64,000 nt of DNA from Marinoscillum sp965229915. Lineage in GTDB: Bacteria; Bacteroidota; Bacteroidia; Cytophagales; Cyclobacteriaceae. This document shows positions 8,363 through 18,210 of this stretch, piece after piece. Both the position numbers and the translations under genes were made by a program. The number at the start of each line of letters is the position of its first letter. Within the stretch, counting starts at the first letter, position 1. The DNA lies in contig NZ_CBDDJZ010000001.1 in NCBI RefSeq assembly GCF_965229915.1, positions 2,232,001-2,296,000 on the forward strand, written 5' to 3'. Under the pieces are notes generated by a model that saw only the letters and a program-made list of their open reading frames with translations, was not told the origin of the DNA and made no database searches.

Positions 8363-11300
8363 TTATAACTGACCTAACAACTCCTCCACAGCACGTTTCA
8401 ACTGAGGATCCACATTATTGGCTTTATATGCCGGTGGATTCTCCACCAAAATATCCGGTACCGCAGGGCCATGTTCCATGTTTTCTTCCGTGGCCTTCAC
8501 ATACCATGCTCTGAAAGGCATCCGCACATAAGAGCCATCTATTAGACCATACCCTCCGGTAGATATTACGGCTCCAAATGTGGGCTGACCAACCAAAGTA
8601 CCTAAATCTAAGGTCTTATAAGCATGTGAGAAGATCTCGGCATTGGAGTAACTGTTCTCATTACACAAGGCTATTGATGGTTTGGTCCAGGATGCCAGTG
8701 GAAGTCGCTCTGCAAATGGATAAGTCTCCTTAAACTTCAAGTGGTTTTCTTGCAGATTATCTGTAGCTCCTCTAGGTACGGTATAGGCATGTTGACGCAC
8801 ACTCAGTACAGCCATCAAATAATCAGTAGTCCATCCACCGCCATTGTAACGCACATCGATCACAATACCTTCTTTTTCGTAACCAGCAGCCATTAGCTCA
8901 CGCTCAAACCGCTCAAAACTGCTCCAGTTCATTCCCTGAATGTGCAGATATCCTAGCTTGCCTCTGGAGTACTCATCAACCAGCTTTCTTCTGGTTTCCA
9001 CCCAATCGTCATACAGCTCCCTATACAAACTATTTGAAGGCCAAATCACCACTTCTTTCGTTTGGCCAGACCGAGCAACTTCAAGCAATATTGGGTTATC
9101 ATTCTCATCGACCAATAGAGAATAAAAATTGGTGCTGGCAGTAACGGGCACCTGATTCACTGACTTGATCACATCACCCACCATCAGCTTGCTCTCAGCT
9201 CGGTCCGCTGGAGAATTAGTCAAAATCTTATTTACTTGAAATCCTCCATCCACATTTACACCAGAAACTCCTAATAAACCAGTGCGCTGACGTTGAGTCT
9301 CCTTCTGGTTCTCACCAGAGCGATAGCCCATGTGGCTTGCATTCAATTGGCCCAGCATCAGGTTATAAATATCTTCAAAATCCTCTTTGGTACTGGCTTT
9401 TAAGGCTAGTGGTTTGTATTTGGCTTTCAAGGCGGCCCAATCTCTTCCATGAAAATTTGGATCATAAAAACCCTGATCAAGTGCTCTCCAACCCTCTTCA
9501 AATAACTGCTCAAGCTCAGCAGTATAGTTGACCATGAGCTTGGATGAGGTAGAAAGCGTCTCTTTTTTATCATCATTAGTTTTTACCCGCTCTAGCTTTC
9601 CTCCCCTGGTGATCATGTAAATGTACTTACCATCAGCATCGAGAGTGAACCTATACGGCCGGATGTCTCCTCCAGCCAATTCTTTATTCTCTGAGCCGTC
9701 CCATTTGATCTTGAATAGATTACGCTCTACTTCATAATCTTGCCGTCCCGCAGAACCAAGGGTATAATAAATGAATTCTCCCTTCTTGTCAAAAGCAAAA
9801 TCGGACTCATTGCCAGCATAGGAAGTTACCTGGCTTAACCGTTCATATATTTTCTCAAAATCAATTACGATTGGCTCTACTTCATCTGACTTATCTTCTC
9901 CCTTGTCTTTCCCTTTTTTGTCCTTACTGTCAGCGTCTGTCTTTGGCTTGTCCTTTTTGTCATCTTCAGGATACCAATCTCGTTGCAACCTTGTCTTTTC
10001 CCAGTCTTCCTTTTTCAACCAAACAAACCAAATATCCGCATCTCCATTGTTGCGTGAGGATAGGAACCCCAACTTACTACCATCCCTGCTCCAAACTGGA
10101 TTACTGTCACGCTTAGGGTGCATCGAGACATTGACAGGCTTGGAAGAATTATCAGCCGCATGGATGTAGATTTCATCATTGAAGTTCAGGTCTGACATAG
10201 AATATGCCAGCCATTTACTATCTGGAGACCAGGCTACGCCACCTGGAGAATCCCAGCCGTCTTGCAGCACTTTTTGATTGGACAAATTACCGGAAGAGGA
10301 GATGTCTGTAACCAATAATTTACCTCTATTCTGCTGATAGGCCAGCTTTTTCAAGTCAGGACTCATGACCAGACTGGATTCATCTTCTGGCGTATTGGTA
10401 ATTCGCTTCACACCATGCTTAAGTGATTTGAAAATATCTTTTTCTGAGGCGTCAGTCGAGTACGCTGTATAAAGATCGTACTGACCTGCTCTATCGGAGG
10501 TAAACAACAGTGTCTCATCATTCAGCCAAACCACCTCTCGCTCTCTGGCTGGAGTATCCGTAACACGTACACTACGATTAAATTCCTTGTCTGTCATTCT
10601 GACAAACACTTCACCTCTCGTGATGTAAGCTGCATACTTTCCATTGGGAGAAATGGCATAACCTTCCAGGTTATTCGAGATGGTTTTGGATACCTCTTCA
10701 TCAAATCTCAAATCCGAAGAAACGTCAATACTGATCGCGGAGGTAGTACCTCCTGACATCACTTTCACTTGATCGCCAGTCTGATAAACGATTACTCCAT
10801 TTTCAGCAACACTGAAGCTATTGACCCCAAACTCTTCTTCATTGGTCAATTGAGTTGTTGAACCTCCAAGTGGCATTTCATGAATGTTGTACTTACCACT
10901 CTCAGAAGTAATGTAAAGCAGGGTGTTATTGTCTTTCCACTGTGGGCTGTGGTCATTGCCATCGAAATCCGTAAGCTGGGTATACTCACCGGTATTGAAA
11001 TCATACATCCATACGTCACGATTGGCAGGACCTTGATATGCTTCACGAGCAACCCGACAGGTACCCCGAACAAAGGCCACTTTGGAGCCGTCTGGCGACA
11101 CCACTGGGTCCAGGCCAAGCGCATCGATCAACAGAGTAGGTGTACCGCCTTCTATTGATACTTTTTGGATCTCCCATTCTCGCTCTACCTGCGCATACAA
11201 ACGTCTGGTTAAGAAGATCAAATCTCCATCAGCTGTAAAATCATACAATCCATCTGAAGACGAATGAAAGGTAAGTCGCTCCGGCACGCCACCTCCCGCT

Positions 11301-11575
11301 TTCATCAAAAACAAATCGTTGTTGCCATATCGATCACTCTGAAAAGCTATCTGACTTCCATCAGCGCTCCATTTTGGATTGGTTTCATAAGCTTCGTGCA
11401 AGGTCAGTCGGTCTGCACGACCACCAGCTACCGGGACCGTCCAAATATCACCCTGGTAAGAAAACGCAATTTGACTTCCATCCGGACTGAGGTCTGGCAT
11501 GAGCACCAGTGGCTGAGCGCTTGTGGGAAGTGAATACAAAGCGGTGACAAGGAGTAGGATTTTTCCGAGTTTCAT
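8363..11575 (-). CDS. Tricorn-type S41 protease, exported
   Basis: About 1070 residues. Start taken at the ATG of MKLGKILLLV rather than an in-frame TTG six bases upstream. It has a signal peptide (cleavage after TSAQ), then a WD40/TolB-like six- and seven-bladed propeller region with repeated DGSQIAF, SPDGSKVAF and WSPDSKWLAY motifs. A very Lys/Asp-rich linker (about residues 545-570) comes next, then a tricorn C1 domain, a PDZ (LTNSPADRAESKLMVGDVI) and a C-terminal S41 protease core (IVIDVRYNGGG; NENSYSNAEIF with the probable nucleophile Ser; PAVPDI). Tricorn homologues degrade peptides. The signal peptide puts this one in the periplasm, not the cytosol. Confidence 0.92.
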   Translation of the reverse strand: MKLGKILLLVTALYSLPTSAQPLVLMPDLSPDGSQIAFSYQGDIWTVPVAGGRADRLTLHEAYETNPKWSADGSQIAFQSDRYGNNDLFLMKAGGGVPERLTFHSSSDGLYDFTADGDLIFLTRRLYAQVEREWEIQKVSIEGGTPTLLIDALGLDPVVSPDGSKVAFVRGTCRVAREAYQGPANRDVWMYDFNTGEYTQLTDFDGNDHSPQWKDNNTLLYITSESGKYNIHEMPLGGSTTQLTNEEEFGVNSFSVAENGVIVYQTGDQVKVMSGGTTSAISIDVSSDLRFDEEVSKTISNNLEGYAISPNGKYAAYITRGEVFVRMTDKEFNRSVRVTDTPAREREVVWLNDETLLFTSDRAGQYDLYTAYSTDASEKDIFKSLKHGVKRITNTPEDESSLVMSPDLKKLAYQQNRGKLLVTDISSSGNLSNQKVLQDGWDSPGGVAWSPDSKWLAYSMSDLNFNDEIYIHAADNSSKPVNVSMHPKRDSNPVWSRDGSKLGFLSSRNNGDADIWFVWLKKEDWEKTRLQRDWYPEDDKKDKPKTDADSKDKKGKDKGEDKSDEVEPIVIDFEKIYERLSQVTSYAGNESDFAFDKKGEFIYYTLGSAGRQDYEVERNLFKIKWDGSENKELAGGDIRPYRFTLDADGKYIYMITRGGKLERVKTNDDKKETLSTSSKLMVNYTAELEQLFEEGWRALDQGFYDPNFHGRDWAALKAKYKPLALKASTKEDFEDIYNLMLGQLNASHMGYRSGENQKETQRQRTGLLGVSGVNVDGGFQVNKILTNSPADRAESKLMVGDVIKSVNQVPVTASTNFYSLLVDENDNPILLEVARSGQTKEVVIWPSNSLYRELYDDWVETRRKLVDEYSRGKLGYLHIQGMNWSSFERFERELMAAGYEKEGIVIDVRYNGGGWTTDYLMAVLSVRQHAYTVPRGATDNLQENHLKFKETYPFAERLPLASWTKPSIALCNENSYSNAEIFSHAYKTLDLGTLVGQPTFGAVISTGGYGLIDGSYVRMPFRAWYVKATEENMEHGPAVPDILVENPPAYKANNVDPQLKRAVEELLGQL

Positions 11576-11756
11576 AGGCAAAAAGGGGTTAGTTTATCTG
11601 AATAAAATCAACAGTAAATTATAGCATTTGTTCTAAAGAGCTGAAGCACAACTTGATTGACGCAAGCATTCTTAGATCAACGGCATTTTCGAGTCCACGC
11701 ATGCGGTGTATGTAACGGCTATTTTGACTATCTTTCATACTACCTAAAACCCTGAA

Positions 11757-14270
11757 ATGATGAAACTCATAGCTATGGTGTGCCTGATCTGCATACTTCA
11801 TATTGGTATTGCACAACCTAAGGAGAAAGATGCACTGGTGGATTCGACCTTTCTTACCGGAAACATTCAGCATCCCGCAGACTTGATCCAGGGCCTGGTA
11901 CCGGGACTATTGGTAGCTAAGCAGAACACCGCAGAATTCGACCCATACGATCTGAGGCTAAGAGGTACGAATACCTTTTCTGGTCGGACGAATCCTTTGA
12001 TTTTAGTGAATGGCCTTGTTGTGCCCTCATGGGATTTTATTGATCCAAATGAGATTGGAAAAATCAGAATTTTAAGCGGAAGCGAAACTTCCCGGTTCGG
12101 GATGCAGGGAGGGTCTGGTGTCATTGAAATCACCACAAAACAGGCTTCTGAAAACTTTCAAATCAGCTACCATGGATTTGCAGCAGTTGACACCAAGATC
12201 TACAAACAAAAAGTACTGGATGCTCCGTCATACAGGTCACTCGGCGGGAGCGACCTGGGCTCCACCACCGTCTGGTTGGAAGAGACTACCAGACCGGCAT
12301 TTTCTCATGTGAACAACCTATCATTTGGACAGAGGATATCTTCCTTCAACTATCGGGTGGGTCTCAATTACCGCAATGTACAGGGCATTCAGAAGGAGAC
12401 CGACTATGACCGGGTGAATGGGTTGGTGAATTTAAAATGGACCGGATCTGAATTACTTCAAGTAGAATATACCGGAGCAGTAAACAATCAAACCTCCAAT
12501 CCCGGATTTACTGAGGTTAGCCGCTTTGCTATCGCTGCTAATCCAACTATGCCCATCTTTTTTGAATCCGGTGATTACTATCAGCCACAGGCATTTGACT
12601 ATTTCAATCCTTCAGCCATCATCGGGTTGAGTGATAAGAAAACTACTCAAACCAATCATCTGAACCTCGTCAGATTAACCAGTAATATAGGCCTTGCACA
12701 ACTCCAATTGTACGCCAGTAACTCTCATCAGGAGCAAAGCCTGGATGAAACCTATGACGATAGATTGAGGTTTAGAGGAGGCACGCTCTATCAAAATGAT
12801 TATTCAATCAATCATCAACAACTGGGAGGTCGATTTGAATATGATTTGCAATCTGGTGACTGGTCGATATCACCAGCGCTGCAGTTGGACAATCACATTT
12901 ACAAATTTGAAAACAAAACGGTTCAAACGTTCATCACCGGATCGCAGAGCCAGATAAATACAGCCACTGAAAAAGGTCAGGTAGTACTCCTTGGTGGAGC
13001 AGTTTCCGCAGACTTCAACTTCAAAGACCAGTGGCACGTAAGCATTGGGGATCGGTTGGAATCCTCTTCCGCACTGGGAGATGAAGCTGGTTTTACTCAT
13101 TTTCCCTGGTTAAACAGTAGACTCGACATATCTAACTTTCTGGGTTTTGGTGGCACCAATTACTTTACCATCGGGCATGGGAAGACAGGAATGACACCCT
13201 ACCAACAGGGCTGGTCTGCAGAGCGGATTGGAGACTTTGGTCAGGAGCAATTTGCCAACCCGAACCTCCGTAGTGAGGTAGTGAAAAACACCGATATCGG
13301 ATTGGATTGGAGATCTGCTGATGGACGTCTTGGAGTTGGTGCACTGTGGTATTGGAAAATTGCCTCAGATATGATTTGGGAGCAGATCTATGACAATGGA
13401 GAAGAATTCGCACTGGTCCATGCCAATGCAGCCAAACTTGCTAATCGGGGACTGGAACTGACCATTGATTACTCCCAGGAAATTGGTGATGTCAAATGGC
13501 AATCACAACTAGTCACCACTACGTTTAGCTCAGAATGGAAAAGCCTCAGTGGTGATTTGAATACAAATCTGGACAGTACGCGATATGGACTCGTTTTCAA
13601 TGCAGGCTTTGCTAGTCCATCTGTCATATCGTTTTATGAAAATCAACCTTTTGGAACCATCACGGCCATTCAAACCAATGGTATCGATACACAGGGACAG
13701 TCGTGGATCATGGTTGATCAAAATGGCGATGGGAGCATTTACTTTGAAGATTTGCAGGTGGTCGGCCAGGCACTTCCCAAAGTCACCTTGGGGTGGTACA
13801 ACTCTTTCCACTATCAAAAATTAACTGCTTCATTTCTGGTCAGTGGTGCTTTTGGGCATTCATTAGTGAACGAAACTGCCGTGATGTATCAGCCAAACCT
13901 GTCCTGGTCCTACAGTAATTTCCTGGAGAGCTATGATGAAATAGCTCCAATAAGTGATCGGATGGTGGTGGATCACTTCGTGCAGAAGGCCTCTTTTGTA
14001 CGAATATCCTATTTCCAACTGGCTTACAACCTGAGCACTAAGCCTGACGGATTGCTAAGTCAGGCACAGATTTACTTTGCAGGGAATAACCTGCTTACCT
14101 TCACCAAGTATTCAGGGGACAATCCTGACTACAAGCTCTCCAAGAGAGACTATGGTCTGGACGCCAGCCGAACAGCTGGTGTTGATCCAAAACTTCCCGG
14201 ATTTGATTCTGCCAACCAACTGTATAGTTATAGATCTTTTGTACTTGGTTTAAAACTCAGCCTATTTTGA
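11757..14270 (+). CDS. SusC/RagA-like TonB-dependent receptor, short form
   Basis: An 837-residue outer-membrane receptor with a signal peptide (cleavage after IAQP region). The plug domain begins almost at once (LIQGLVPGLLVAKQ, YDLRLRGTNTFSGRTNPLILVNG, SRFGMQGGSGVIEITTKQ). The long beta-barrel ends with an aromatic residue (LGLKLSLF) as expected for BamA recognition. Typical SusC proteins are about 1000 residues, carry an N-terminal carboxypeptidase-regulatory-like domain and are paired with a SusD lipoprotein. Both are absent here. The substrate is unknown. The last 9 bases overlap the end of the convergent metZ gene. Confidence 0.9.
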   Translation: MMKLIAMVCLICILHIGIAQPKEKDALVDSTFLTGNIQHPADLIQGLVPGLLVAKQNTAEFDPYDLRLRGTNTFSGRTNPLILVNGLVVPSWDFIDPNEIGKIRILSGSETSRFGMQGGSGVIEITTKQASENFQISYHGFAAVDTKIYKQKVLDAPSYRSLGGSDLGSTTVWLEETTRPAFSHVNNLSFGQRISSFNYRVGLNYRNVQGIQKETDYDRVNGLVNLKWTGSELLQVEYTGAVNNQTSNPGFTEVSRFAIAANPTMPIFFESGDYYQPQAFDYFNPSAIIGLSDKKTTQTNHLNLVRLTSNIGLAQLQLYASNSHQEQSLDETYDDRLRFRGGTLYQNDYSINHQQLGGRFEYDLQSGDWSISPALQLDNHIYKFENKTVQTFITGSQSQINTATEKGQVVLLGGAVSADFNFKDQWHVSIGDRLESSSALGDEAGFTHFPWLNSRLDISNFLGFGGTNYFTIGHGKTGMTPYQQGWSAERIGDFGQEQFANPNLRSEVVKNTDIGLDWRSADGRLGVGALWYWKIASDMIWEQIYDNGEEFALVHANAAKLANRGLELTIDYSQEIGDVKWQSQLVTTTFSSEWKSLSGDLNTNLDSTRYGLVFNAGFASPSVISFYENQPFGTITAIQTNGIDTQGQSWIMVDQNGDGSIYFEDLQVVGQALPKVTLGWYNSFHYQKLTASFLVSGAFGHSLVNETAVMYQPNLSWSYSNFLESYDEIAPISDRMVVDHFVQKASFVRISYFQLAYNLSTKPDGLLSQAQIYFAGNNLLTFTKYSGDNPDYKLSKRDYGLDASRTAGVDPKLPGFDSANQLYSYRSFVLGLKLSLF

Positions 14271-15437
14271 TTGATCCAGAGCCTGTTCAATATCGGAGAT
14301 GATATCGTCCAGGTGCTCCAAGCCAACTGATACGCGCACTAAACCCGGTGTAATGCCCACTGCCTGTCTCTCTTCTTCGGAAAGTTTGCTGTGAGTGGTA
14401 GATGCCGGATGTGTAGCAATAGTACGAGTATCCCCCAGGTTAGCAGACAAGGAGATCATCTGCAATGCATCCAAAAACTTTCTACCCTGATCGATCCCAC
14501 CTTTTAGTTCGAACGTGACGATCCCTCCTCCTAATCGCATTTGCTTTTTGGCGAGCTCATATTGGGAAAAGGAAGGCAAAAATGGATACCGAACCTGTTT
14601 CAATGCTCCGTGTCCCTCAAGGTGTGTAGCCAGTTTCAATGCATTATCACAATGTTTTTCCATGCGCACGGCTAGTGTTTCCAGACTTTTGGATAGAATC
14701 CATCCGTGAAAAGGTGACATGGATGGTCCGGTATGCCGAGCCATGAATTTGATTTCCGGAAACAAGTCTTCAGAAGTCACAATGGCACCTCCACATACTC
14801 TACCTTGACCATCGATAAACTTGGTGGCCGAATGTGTCACGATATCTGCACCCCATTTGATCGGGTTTTGTAAATAAGGAGTAGCAAAGCAGTTGTCTAC
14901 GTTGACAATGATTCCCTTGGATTTAGCCAGTTGGCAAATTCTCTCCAGATCGATCAGGTCAAGTGCAGGGTTGCTTGGCGTCTCCAGGAAAATCATTTTC
15001 GTTTTTGGTGTAATGGCATTTTCCCAACCTGCTTCATCCAAAATATCGACGTAAGTATGTGTAATTCCCCACCTTGGCAGCAGTTTGGTTAGAATCTGAT
15101 GGGTAGACCCAAACAATGACCGGGAAGCTACCACGTGATCTCCACTACTTAAAAATGCAGCCATGCTGGTGAACATGGCAGCCATTCCTGAAGCCATCGC
15201 CATGCCGGTTTCTCCTCCTTCCAGCAAGCAGAGCTTTTCTATGAACTCGTCGTTATTGGGATTGGAATAGCGAGAGTAAATATTCCCTTCCTTCTCCTCT
15301 GCAAATAATGAGCGGGCGTCCTCTGCATCATCAAACATGAAGCTTGATGTGGCATAGATCGGCACAGAGTGCTCTTTTTGACCAGATCGCTCAATTTGAT
15401 GTCTTATTGCAGCAGTTTCGAACTTTTTGTCGCTCAT
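14262..15437 (-). CDS. metZ: O-succinylhomoserine sulfhydrylase (Cys/Met metabolism PLP enzyme)
   Basis: A 391-residue member of the cystathionine gamma-synthase family, making homocysteine from an activated homoserine and sulfide in methionine synthesis. Visible signatures are SVPIYATSSFMFDDAEDA near residue 25, YSRYSNPNNDEFIEKL, the GMAAM loop, and the PLP-binding THSATKFIDGQGRVCGG block with its Lys. The long HTGPSMSPFHGWILSKSLETL region and the LSANLGDTRTIATHPASTTHSKL C-terminal block fit the MetZ type better than MetB or MGL, but substrate choice cannot be proven by reading. No riboswitch was recognised in the leader. Confidence 0.88.
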   Translation of the reverse strand: MSDKKFETAAIRHQIERSGQKEHSVPIYATSSFMFDDAEDARSLFAEEKEGNIYSRYSNPNNDEFIEKLCLLEGGETGMAMASGMAAMFTSMAAFLSSGDHVVASRSLFGSTHQILTKLLPRWGITHTYVDILDEAGWENAITPKTKMIFLETPSNPALDLIDLERICQLAKSKGIIVNVDNCFATPYLQNPIKWGADIVTHSATKFIDGQGRVCGGAIVTSEDLFPEIKFMARHTGPSMSPFHGWILSKSLETLAVRMEKHCDNALKLATHLEGHGALKQVRYPFLPSFSQYELAKKQMRLGGGIVTFELKGGIDQGRKFLDALQMISLSANLGDTRTIATHPASTTHSKLSEEERQAVGITPGLVRVSVGLEHLDDIISDIEQALDQSK

Positions 15438-15598
15438 GGCATTTATCTTTAAGGCTTCAATGGAGAATCACCGCGTGGATTCGAAAGTTGTTTGCCAAAA
15501 CTAAAGCAGTAATGTGATGATAAAAACATCCTGTTCACTTTAGTGATGGCATCTGAGAACTTAATATCGAACTAAGAACAATTAATTACGACGGAGAC

Positions 15599-15916
15599 AT
15601 GAAAGAAATGAGTGTAACAGAGTTGAAAGACCTGATGGATAGTGGAGAAGATTTTCAACTGATAGATGTACGCGAGCCAAACGAATATGAGGTAGCAGAG
15701 ATCGGTGGGGAGCTAATCCCGCTTGCTACCGTTCCCGACAATGCTGATAAAATAGCCAAGGATAAGAAAGTGGTGGTACACTGCAGAAGTGGCAAACGTA
15801 GCGCCAATGCCATCCAGTTCCTGGAGCAGCAGCACGGATTTGATAACCTGTACAATCTGGTGGGAGGAATCCTCGCCTGGTCTGATGAAATAGACCCGAA
15901 TGTGCAGAAATACTAA
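15599..15916 (+). CDS. Single-domain rhodanese-like protein
   Basis: A 105-residue cytoplasmic rhodanese domain. The order is the DVREPNEYE motif (residues 23-31), then the active-site loop HCRSGKRS with Cys62, then GGILAWSDEIDP at the end. Such proteins carry persulfide sulfur on the active Cys. The divergent metZ gene points to a general link with sulfur metabolism, but the physiological acceptor is unknown. Confidence 0.9.
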   Translation: MKEMSVTELKDLMDSGEDFQLIDVREPNEYEVAEIGGELIPLATVPDNADKIAKDKKVVVHCRSGKRSANAIQFLEQQHGFDNLYNLVGGILAWSDEIDPNVQKY

Positions 15917-15925
15917 AAATAAAGA

Positions 15926-16053
15926 GGCTGTCTCAAAAGCGGTGCTCTTGTCATCCTGAACTGGTTTCAGGATCTAAAATGCATTGATATTCAACTACAT
16001 AGATTCTGAAATAAATTCAGAATGACACCAATTTCAGGCTTTTGAGACAGTCC
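15926..16053. repeat. MITE-like nested inverted repeat
   Basis: A 128-bp element bounded by GGCTGTCTCAAAAGC and its near-perfect inverse (GCTTTTGAGACAGTCC), which look like insertion-sequence ends. Inside are two shorter modules in opposite orientation (15950-15975 and 16001-16026). Each starts GTCATyCTGAA and ends TTCAGrATCT on its own strand. The same module recurs once at 28813-28838. There is no coding capacity. The element also lies between convergent gene ends and could fold into a terminator-like hairpin. Confidence 0.8.
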
Positions 16054-16064
16054 CTTTTCTATGA

Positions 16065-17321
16065 CTATTTTTCTTGCCCCAGAACAATGGGTCCATAAAC
16101 GGCATCTCTGAATTGCTTGTGTACTTGTCCCTGATAAGGAAACACCTGCACAAACAGCACTGCTGTTAATTCATTGACGGGATCTACCCAAAATAAAGTG
16201 CTAGCCGCTCCGTCCCAGAAGAATTCTCCAACTACCCCGTTGTTTTCATCAGCTGATTTTGGTGCTTCTGTTCGTACGGCAAAATCAATCCCAAAACCAA
16301 CCTGTCCCTTGCTCGGTAGCCACAGACTATCCTCTACAGCAGGAAGGTGATTGGTAGCCATGAGCCGCACTGTTTCAGGTTTTAAGATAGTGTTGCCGTT
16401 GTAAGTTCCTTCATTGACCAGCATTTGTGCAAACCTCATGTAATCATCAATAGTCGCTTTTAGTCCCCAGCCACCTGGTGTCATCGGCCATTTTTCATAA
16501 TTGATGGTATGGACCATCTCATCAGGAACCCTAGTGAGACTAGTATCAGTCTTGTAATAAATCGCAGCTACTCGATCACGCTTATCCTCCGGAACATAAT
16601 AACCTGTTTCATTCATGTTCAGTGGCTCCAAAACCGTCTCTCTCATGTAATCAGCAAAAGCTTTCTCAGCCAACACTTCGGTCAAACGTGCTTGTACATC
16701 CACAGAAATGCCGTATTCCCATCGAGTGCCGGGTTGATACCCAAGAGGCAGATTGGACAAGGCTGCTGCCATATCTGCCAGAGAATTTTCCATATTGAGC
16801 AGGTCAGCCTGCCCACTCAATGTATCCAGACCCAGATCACCTCTGGACGAAAAACCGGCGGTATGACGGGTAATATCGGCTACTGATATAGGACGATTTG
16901 CAGGTGTTAGTTGTCGGTTACCTTCCTCATCCAATATGGCTACCTTCATGTTAGAAAACTCCGGAAGGTATTTGGCCAATGAGTCCTCCAGCCGAAATGC
17001 CCCTTTTTCATAAAGGCTCATCAGTGTAGTTCCTGTGATAGGTTTGGTCATGGAGTAGATAGTGGCGATCGTGTTTCGATCCATGGGTGTTCCTGCTTCC
17101 CGATCTGCATTACCGAAAGCGTTGAAGTAAACCTCTTCTCCTTTTTCATAAATCAAGGCAGATGCACCTGCAACTATTGAGTCTTCTACAAATGCCTTTA
17201 AAGTAGCATCCAATCTTTGAATAGCGTCTTGATTGATAACTTGACTGTTCGATTGTTCTGGCTCTGACTTGCATCCAAAAAGCCAAACACTTAAAAGAAA
17301 TAGTAGGGTTAAGTTTTTCAT
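16065..17321 (-). CDS. Serine beta-lactamase-fold lipoprotein (class C-like esterase/peptidase)
   Basis: A 418-residue lipoprotein (lipobox WLFGCKS, Cys17) of the beta-lactamase / DD-peptidase / esterase superfamily. The nucleophile motif SMTK is at residues 90-93. The second motif reads YGIS in place of YxN, and a late Trp-Gly-Gly/WDGAAST segment supplies the third. These proteins act in the periplasm or on the inner face of the outer membrane as esterases or D-aminopeptidases more often than as antibiotic-destroying enzymes. I do not infer resistance. Convergent with the rhodanese gene across the MITE-like repeat. Confidence 0.88.
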   Translation of the reverse strand: MKNLTLLFLLSVWLFGCKSEPEQSNSQVINQDAIQRLDATLKAFVEDSIVAGASALIYEKGEEVYFNAFGNADREAGTPMDRNTIATIYSMTKPITGTTLMSLYEKGAFRLEDSLAKYLPEFSNMKVAILDEEGNRQLTPANRPISVADITRHTAGFSSRGDLGLDTLSGQADLLNMENSLADMAAALSNLPLGYQPGTRWEYGISVDVQARLTEVLAEKAFADYMRETVLEPLNMNETGYYVPEDKRDRVAAIYYKTDTSLTRVPDEMVHTINYEKWPMTPGGWGLKATIDDYMRFAQMLVNEGTYNGNTILKPETVRLMATNHLPAVEDSLWLPSKGQVGFGIDFAVRTEAPKSADENNGVVGEFFWDGAASTLFWVDPVNELTAVLFVQVFPYQGQVHKQFRDAVYGPIVLGQEK

Positions 17322-17383
17322 AAAAAAATGTGATGGAAATGAGTTACAAGCTACAAAATCTCCACCAATATGCTAAACAGCTT

Positions 17384-18154
17384 TTAACAGTTGCTTAAAT
17401 AACTAGTCGCACAATTAGTTGCCAAAGCATTCATTGCGTGTTGTTTGCCCAATCTGACTACTTCACCAATCACAATAATTGCTGGGGATGATAGTCGGTT
17501 TTCTTCCACCTTGTCAAGTGCGTGATCTAGCTCCGTGAAAACCGATCGTTCATTTGGACGGCTCCCATTCTGAATAATTCCAATAGCCTCCTCGGCTCCA
17601 CGTGCTTGTATGAAAAGGTCTACAATTTTTGGCAGGTGTTTCATTCCCATCAAAATGACTACCGTAGCACTTGATTGAGCCGCCAAAGCCAAATCTGATG
17701 AAAGCTCTAGAGAAGAAGTAGTACCTGTGACTACCCAAAAACTTTCGTTGACCCCACGTTTCGTCAGAGGAATTTCACTCAATGCCGGGACAGCCAGAGC
17801 ACTAGAGATTCCGGGGATAACTTCTACCTCCATTCCGTGCTGTCTGGCATGGGTTAGTTCTTCATGCCCTCTCCCAAACACAAATGGGTCTCCTCCTTTG
17901 AGCCTAACTACATGTTCATACTTCTTACCATTATCGACGATCATGTCATTGATGTAGATCTGCTGATACTGATGGATCCCAGGCTTCTTTCCTACGTAGA
18001 CAAGCTCACAACTCGGTGAACAGTACTGCAGTAACTCAGGATTAGCCAACGCGTCGTAAAGCACAACTTGAGCCCTTTTTAAAGCATTTATTGCCTTTAG
18101 CGTGATTAATTCCGGATCCCCTGGTCCTGCACCAATTAAGTAAAGAGTAGACAT
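17384..18154 (-). CDS. cobA: Uroporphyrinogen-III C-methyltransferase (siroheme synthesis)
   Basis: A 256-residue SAM-dependent methyltransferase converting uroporphyrinogen III to precorrin-2. Motifs: YLIGAGPGDPELITLKA at the N-terminus, VVLYDALANPELL, VRLKGGDPFVFGRGHEEL, and PGISSALAVPALSEIPLTKRG. It is a stand-alone SUMT domain, not a CysG fusion. Precorrin-2 leads to siroheme, the cofactor of NirB. The gene is divergent from nirB and shares an 80-bp intergenic region with two mirrored TACGTA-type operators, which fits co-regulation with nitrite reduction. Confidence 0.95.
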   Translation of the reverse strand: MSTLYLIGAGPGDPELITLKAINALKRAQVVLYDALANPELLQYCSPSCELVYVGKKPGIHQYQQIYINDMIVDNGKKYEHVVRLKGGDPFVFGRGHEELTHARQHGMEVEVIPGISSALAVPALSEIPLTKRGVNESFWVVTGTTSSLELSSDLALAAQSSATVVILMGMKHLPKIVDLFIQARGAEEAIGIIQNGSRPNERSVFTELDHALDKVEENRLSSPAIIVIGEVVRLGKQHAMNALATNCATSYLSNC

Positions 18155-18168
18155 ATACGTAATTAATT

Positions 18169-18184
18169 TATGTAAAACTACGTA
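18169..18184. promoter_or_regulatory. Operator-like palindrome TATGTA-N4-TACGTA
   Basis: A 16-bp site with one mismatch to TACGTA-N4-TACGTA, 15 bases before the cobA start codon. Its centre is 42 bases from the centre of the second site, in the same intergenic region. The spacing of half-sites equals that of CRP (TGTGA-N6-TCACA). Confidence 0.65.
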
Positions 18185-18210
18185 TTTTATTTTTAATAAT
18201 TAAGTATTAT

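Noticed and set aside
11757..14270. TonB receptor as a truncated pseudogene
   Set aside because: It has an intact signal peptide, plug, full barrel and a proper terminal aromatic residue. It lacks only an optional domain.
15438..15598. SAM-II-type riboswitch upstream of metZ
   Set aside because: The leader has a GTGATT-like and an AAAGATAAA-like string, but the invariant GCUAAA-type motif and a closing pseudoknot could not be found.
16065..17321. Antibiotic-resistance beta-lactamase
   Set aside because: The fold and SxxK motif fit, but the YGIS motif and lipoprotein form fit the esterase/peptidase relatives at least as well.
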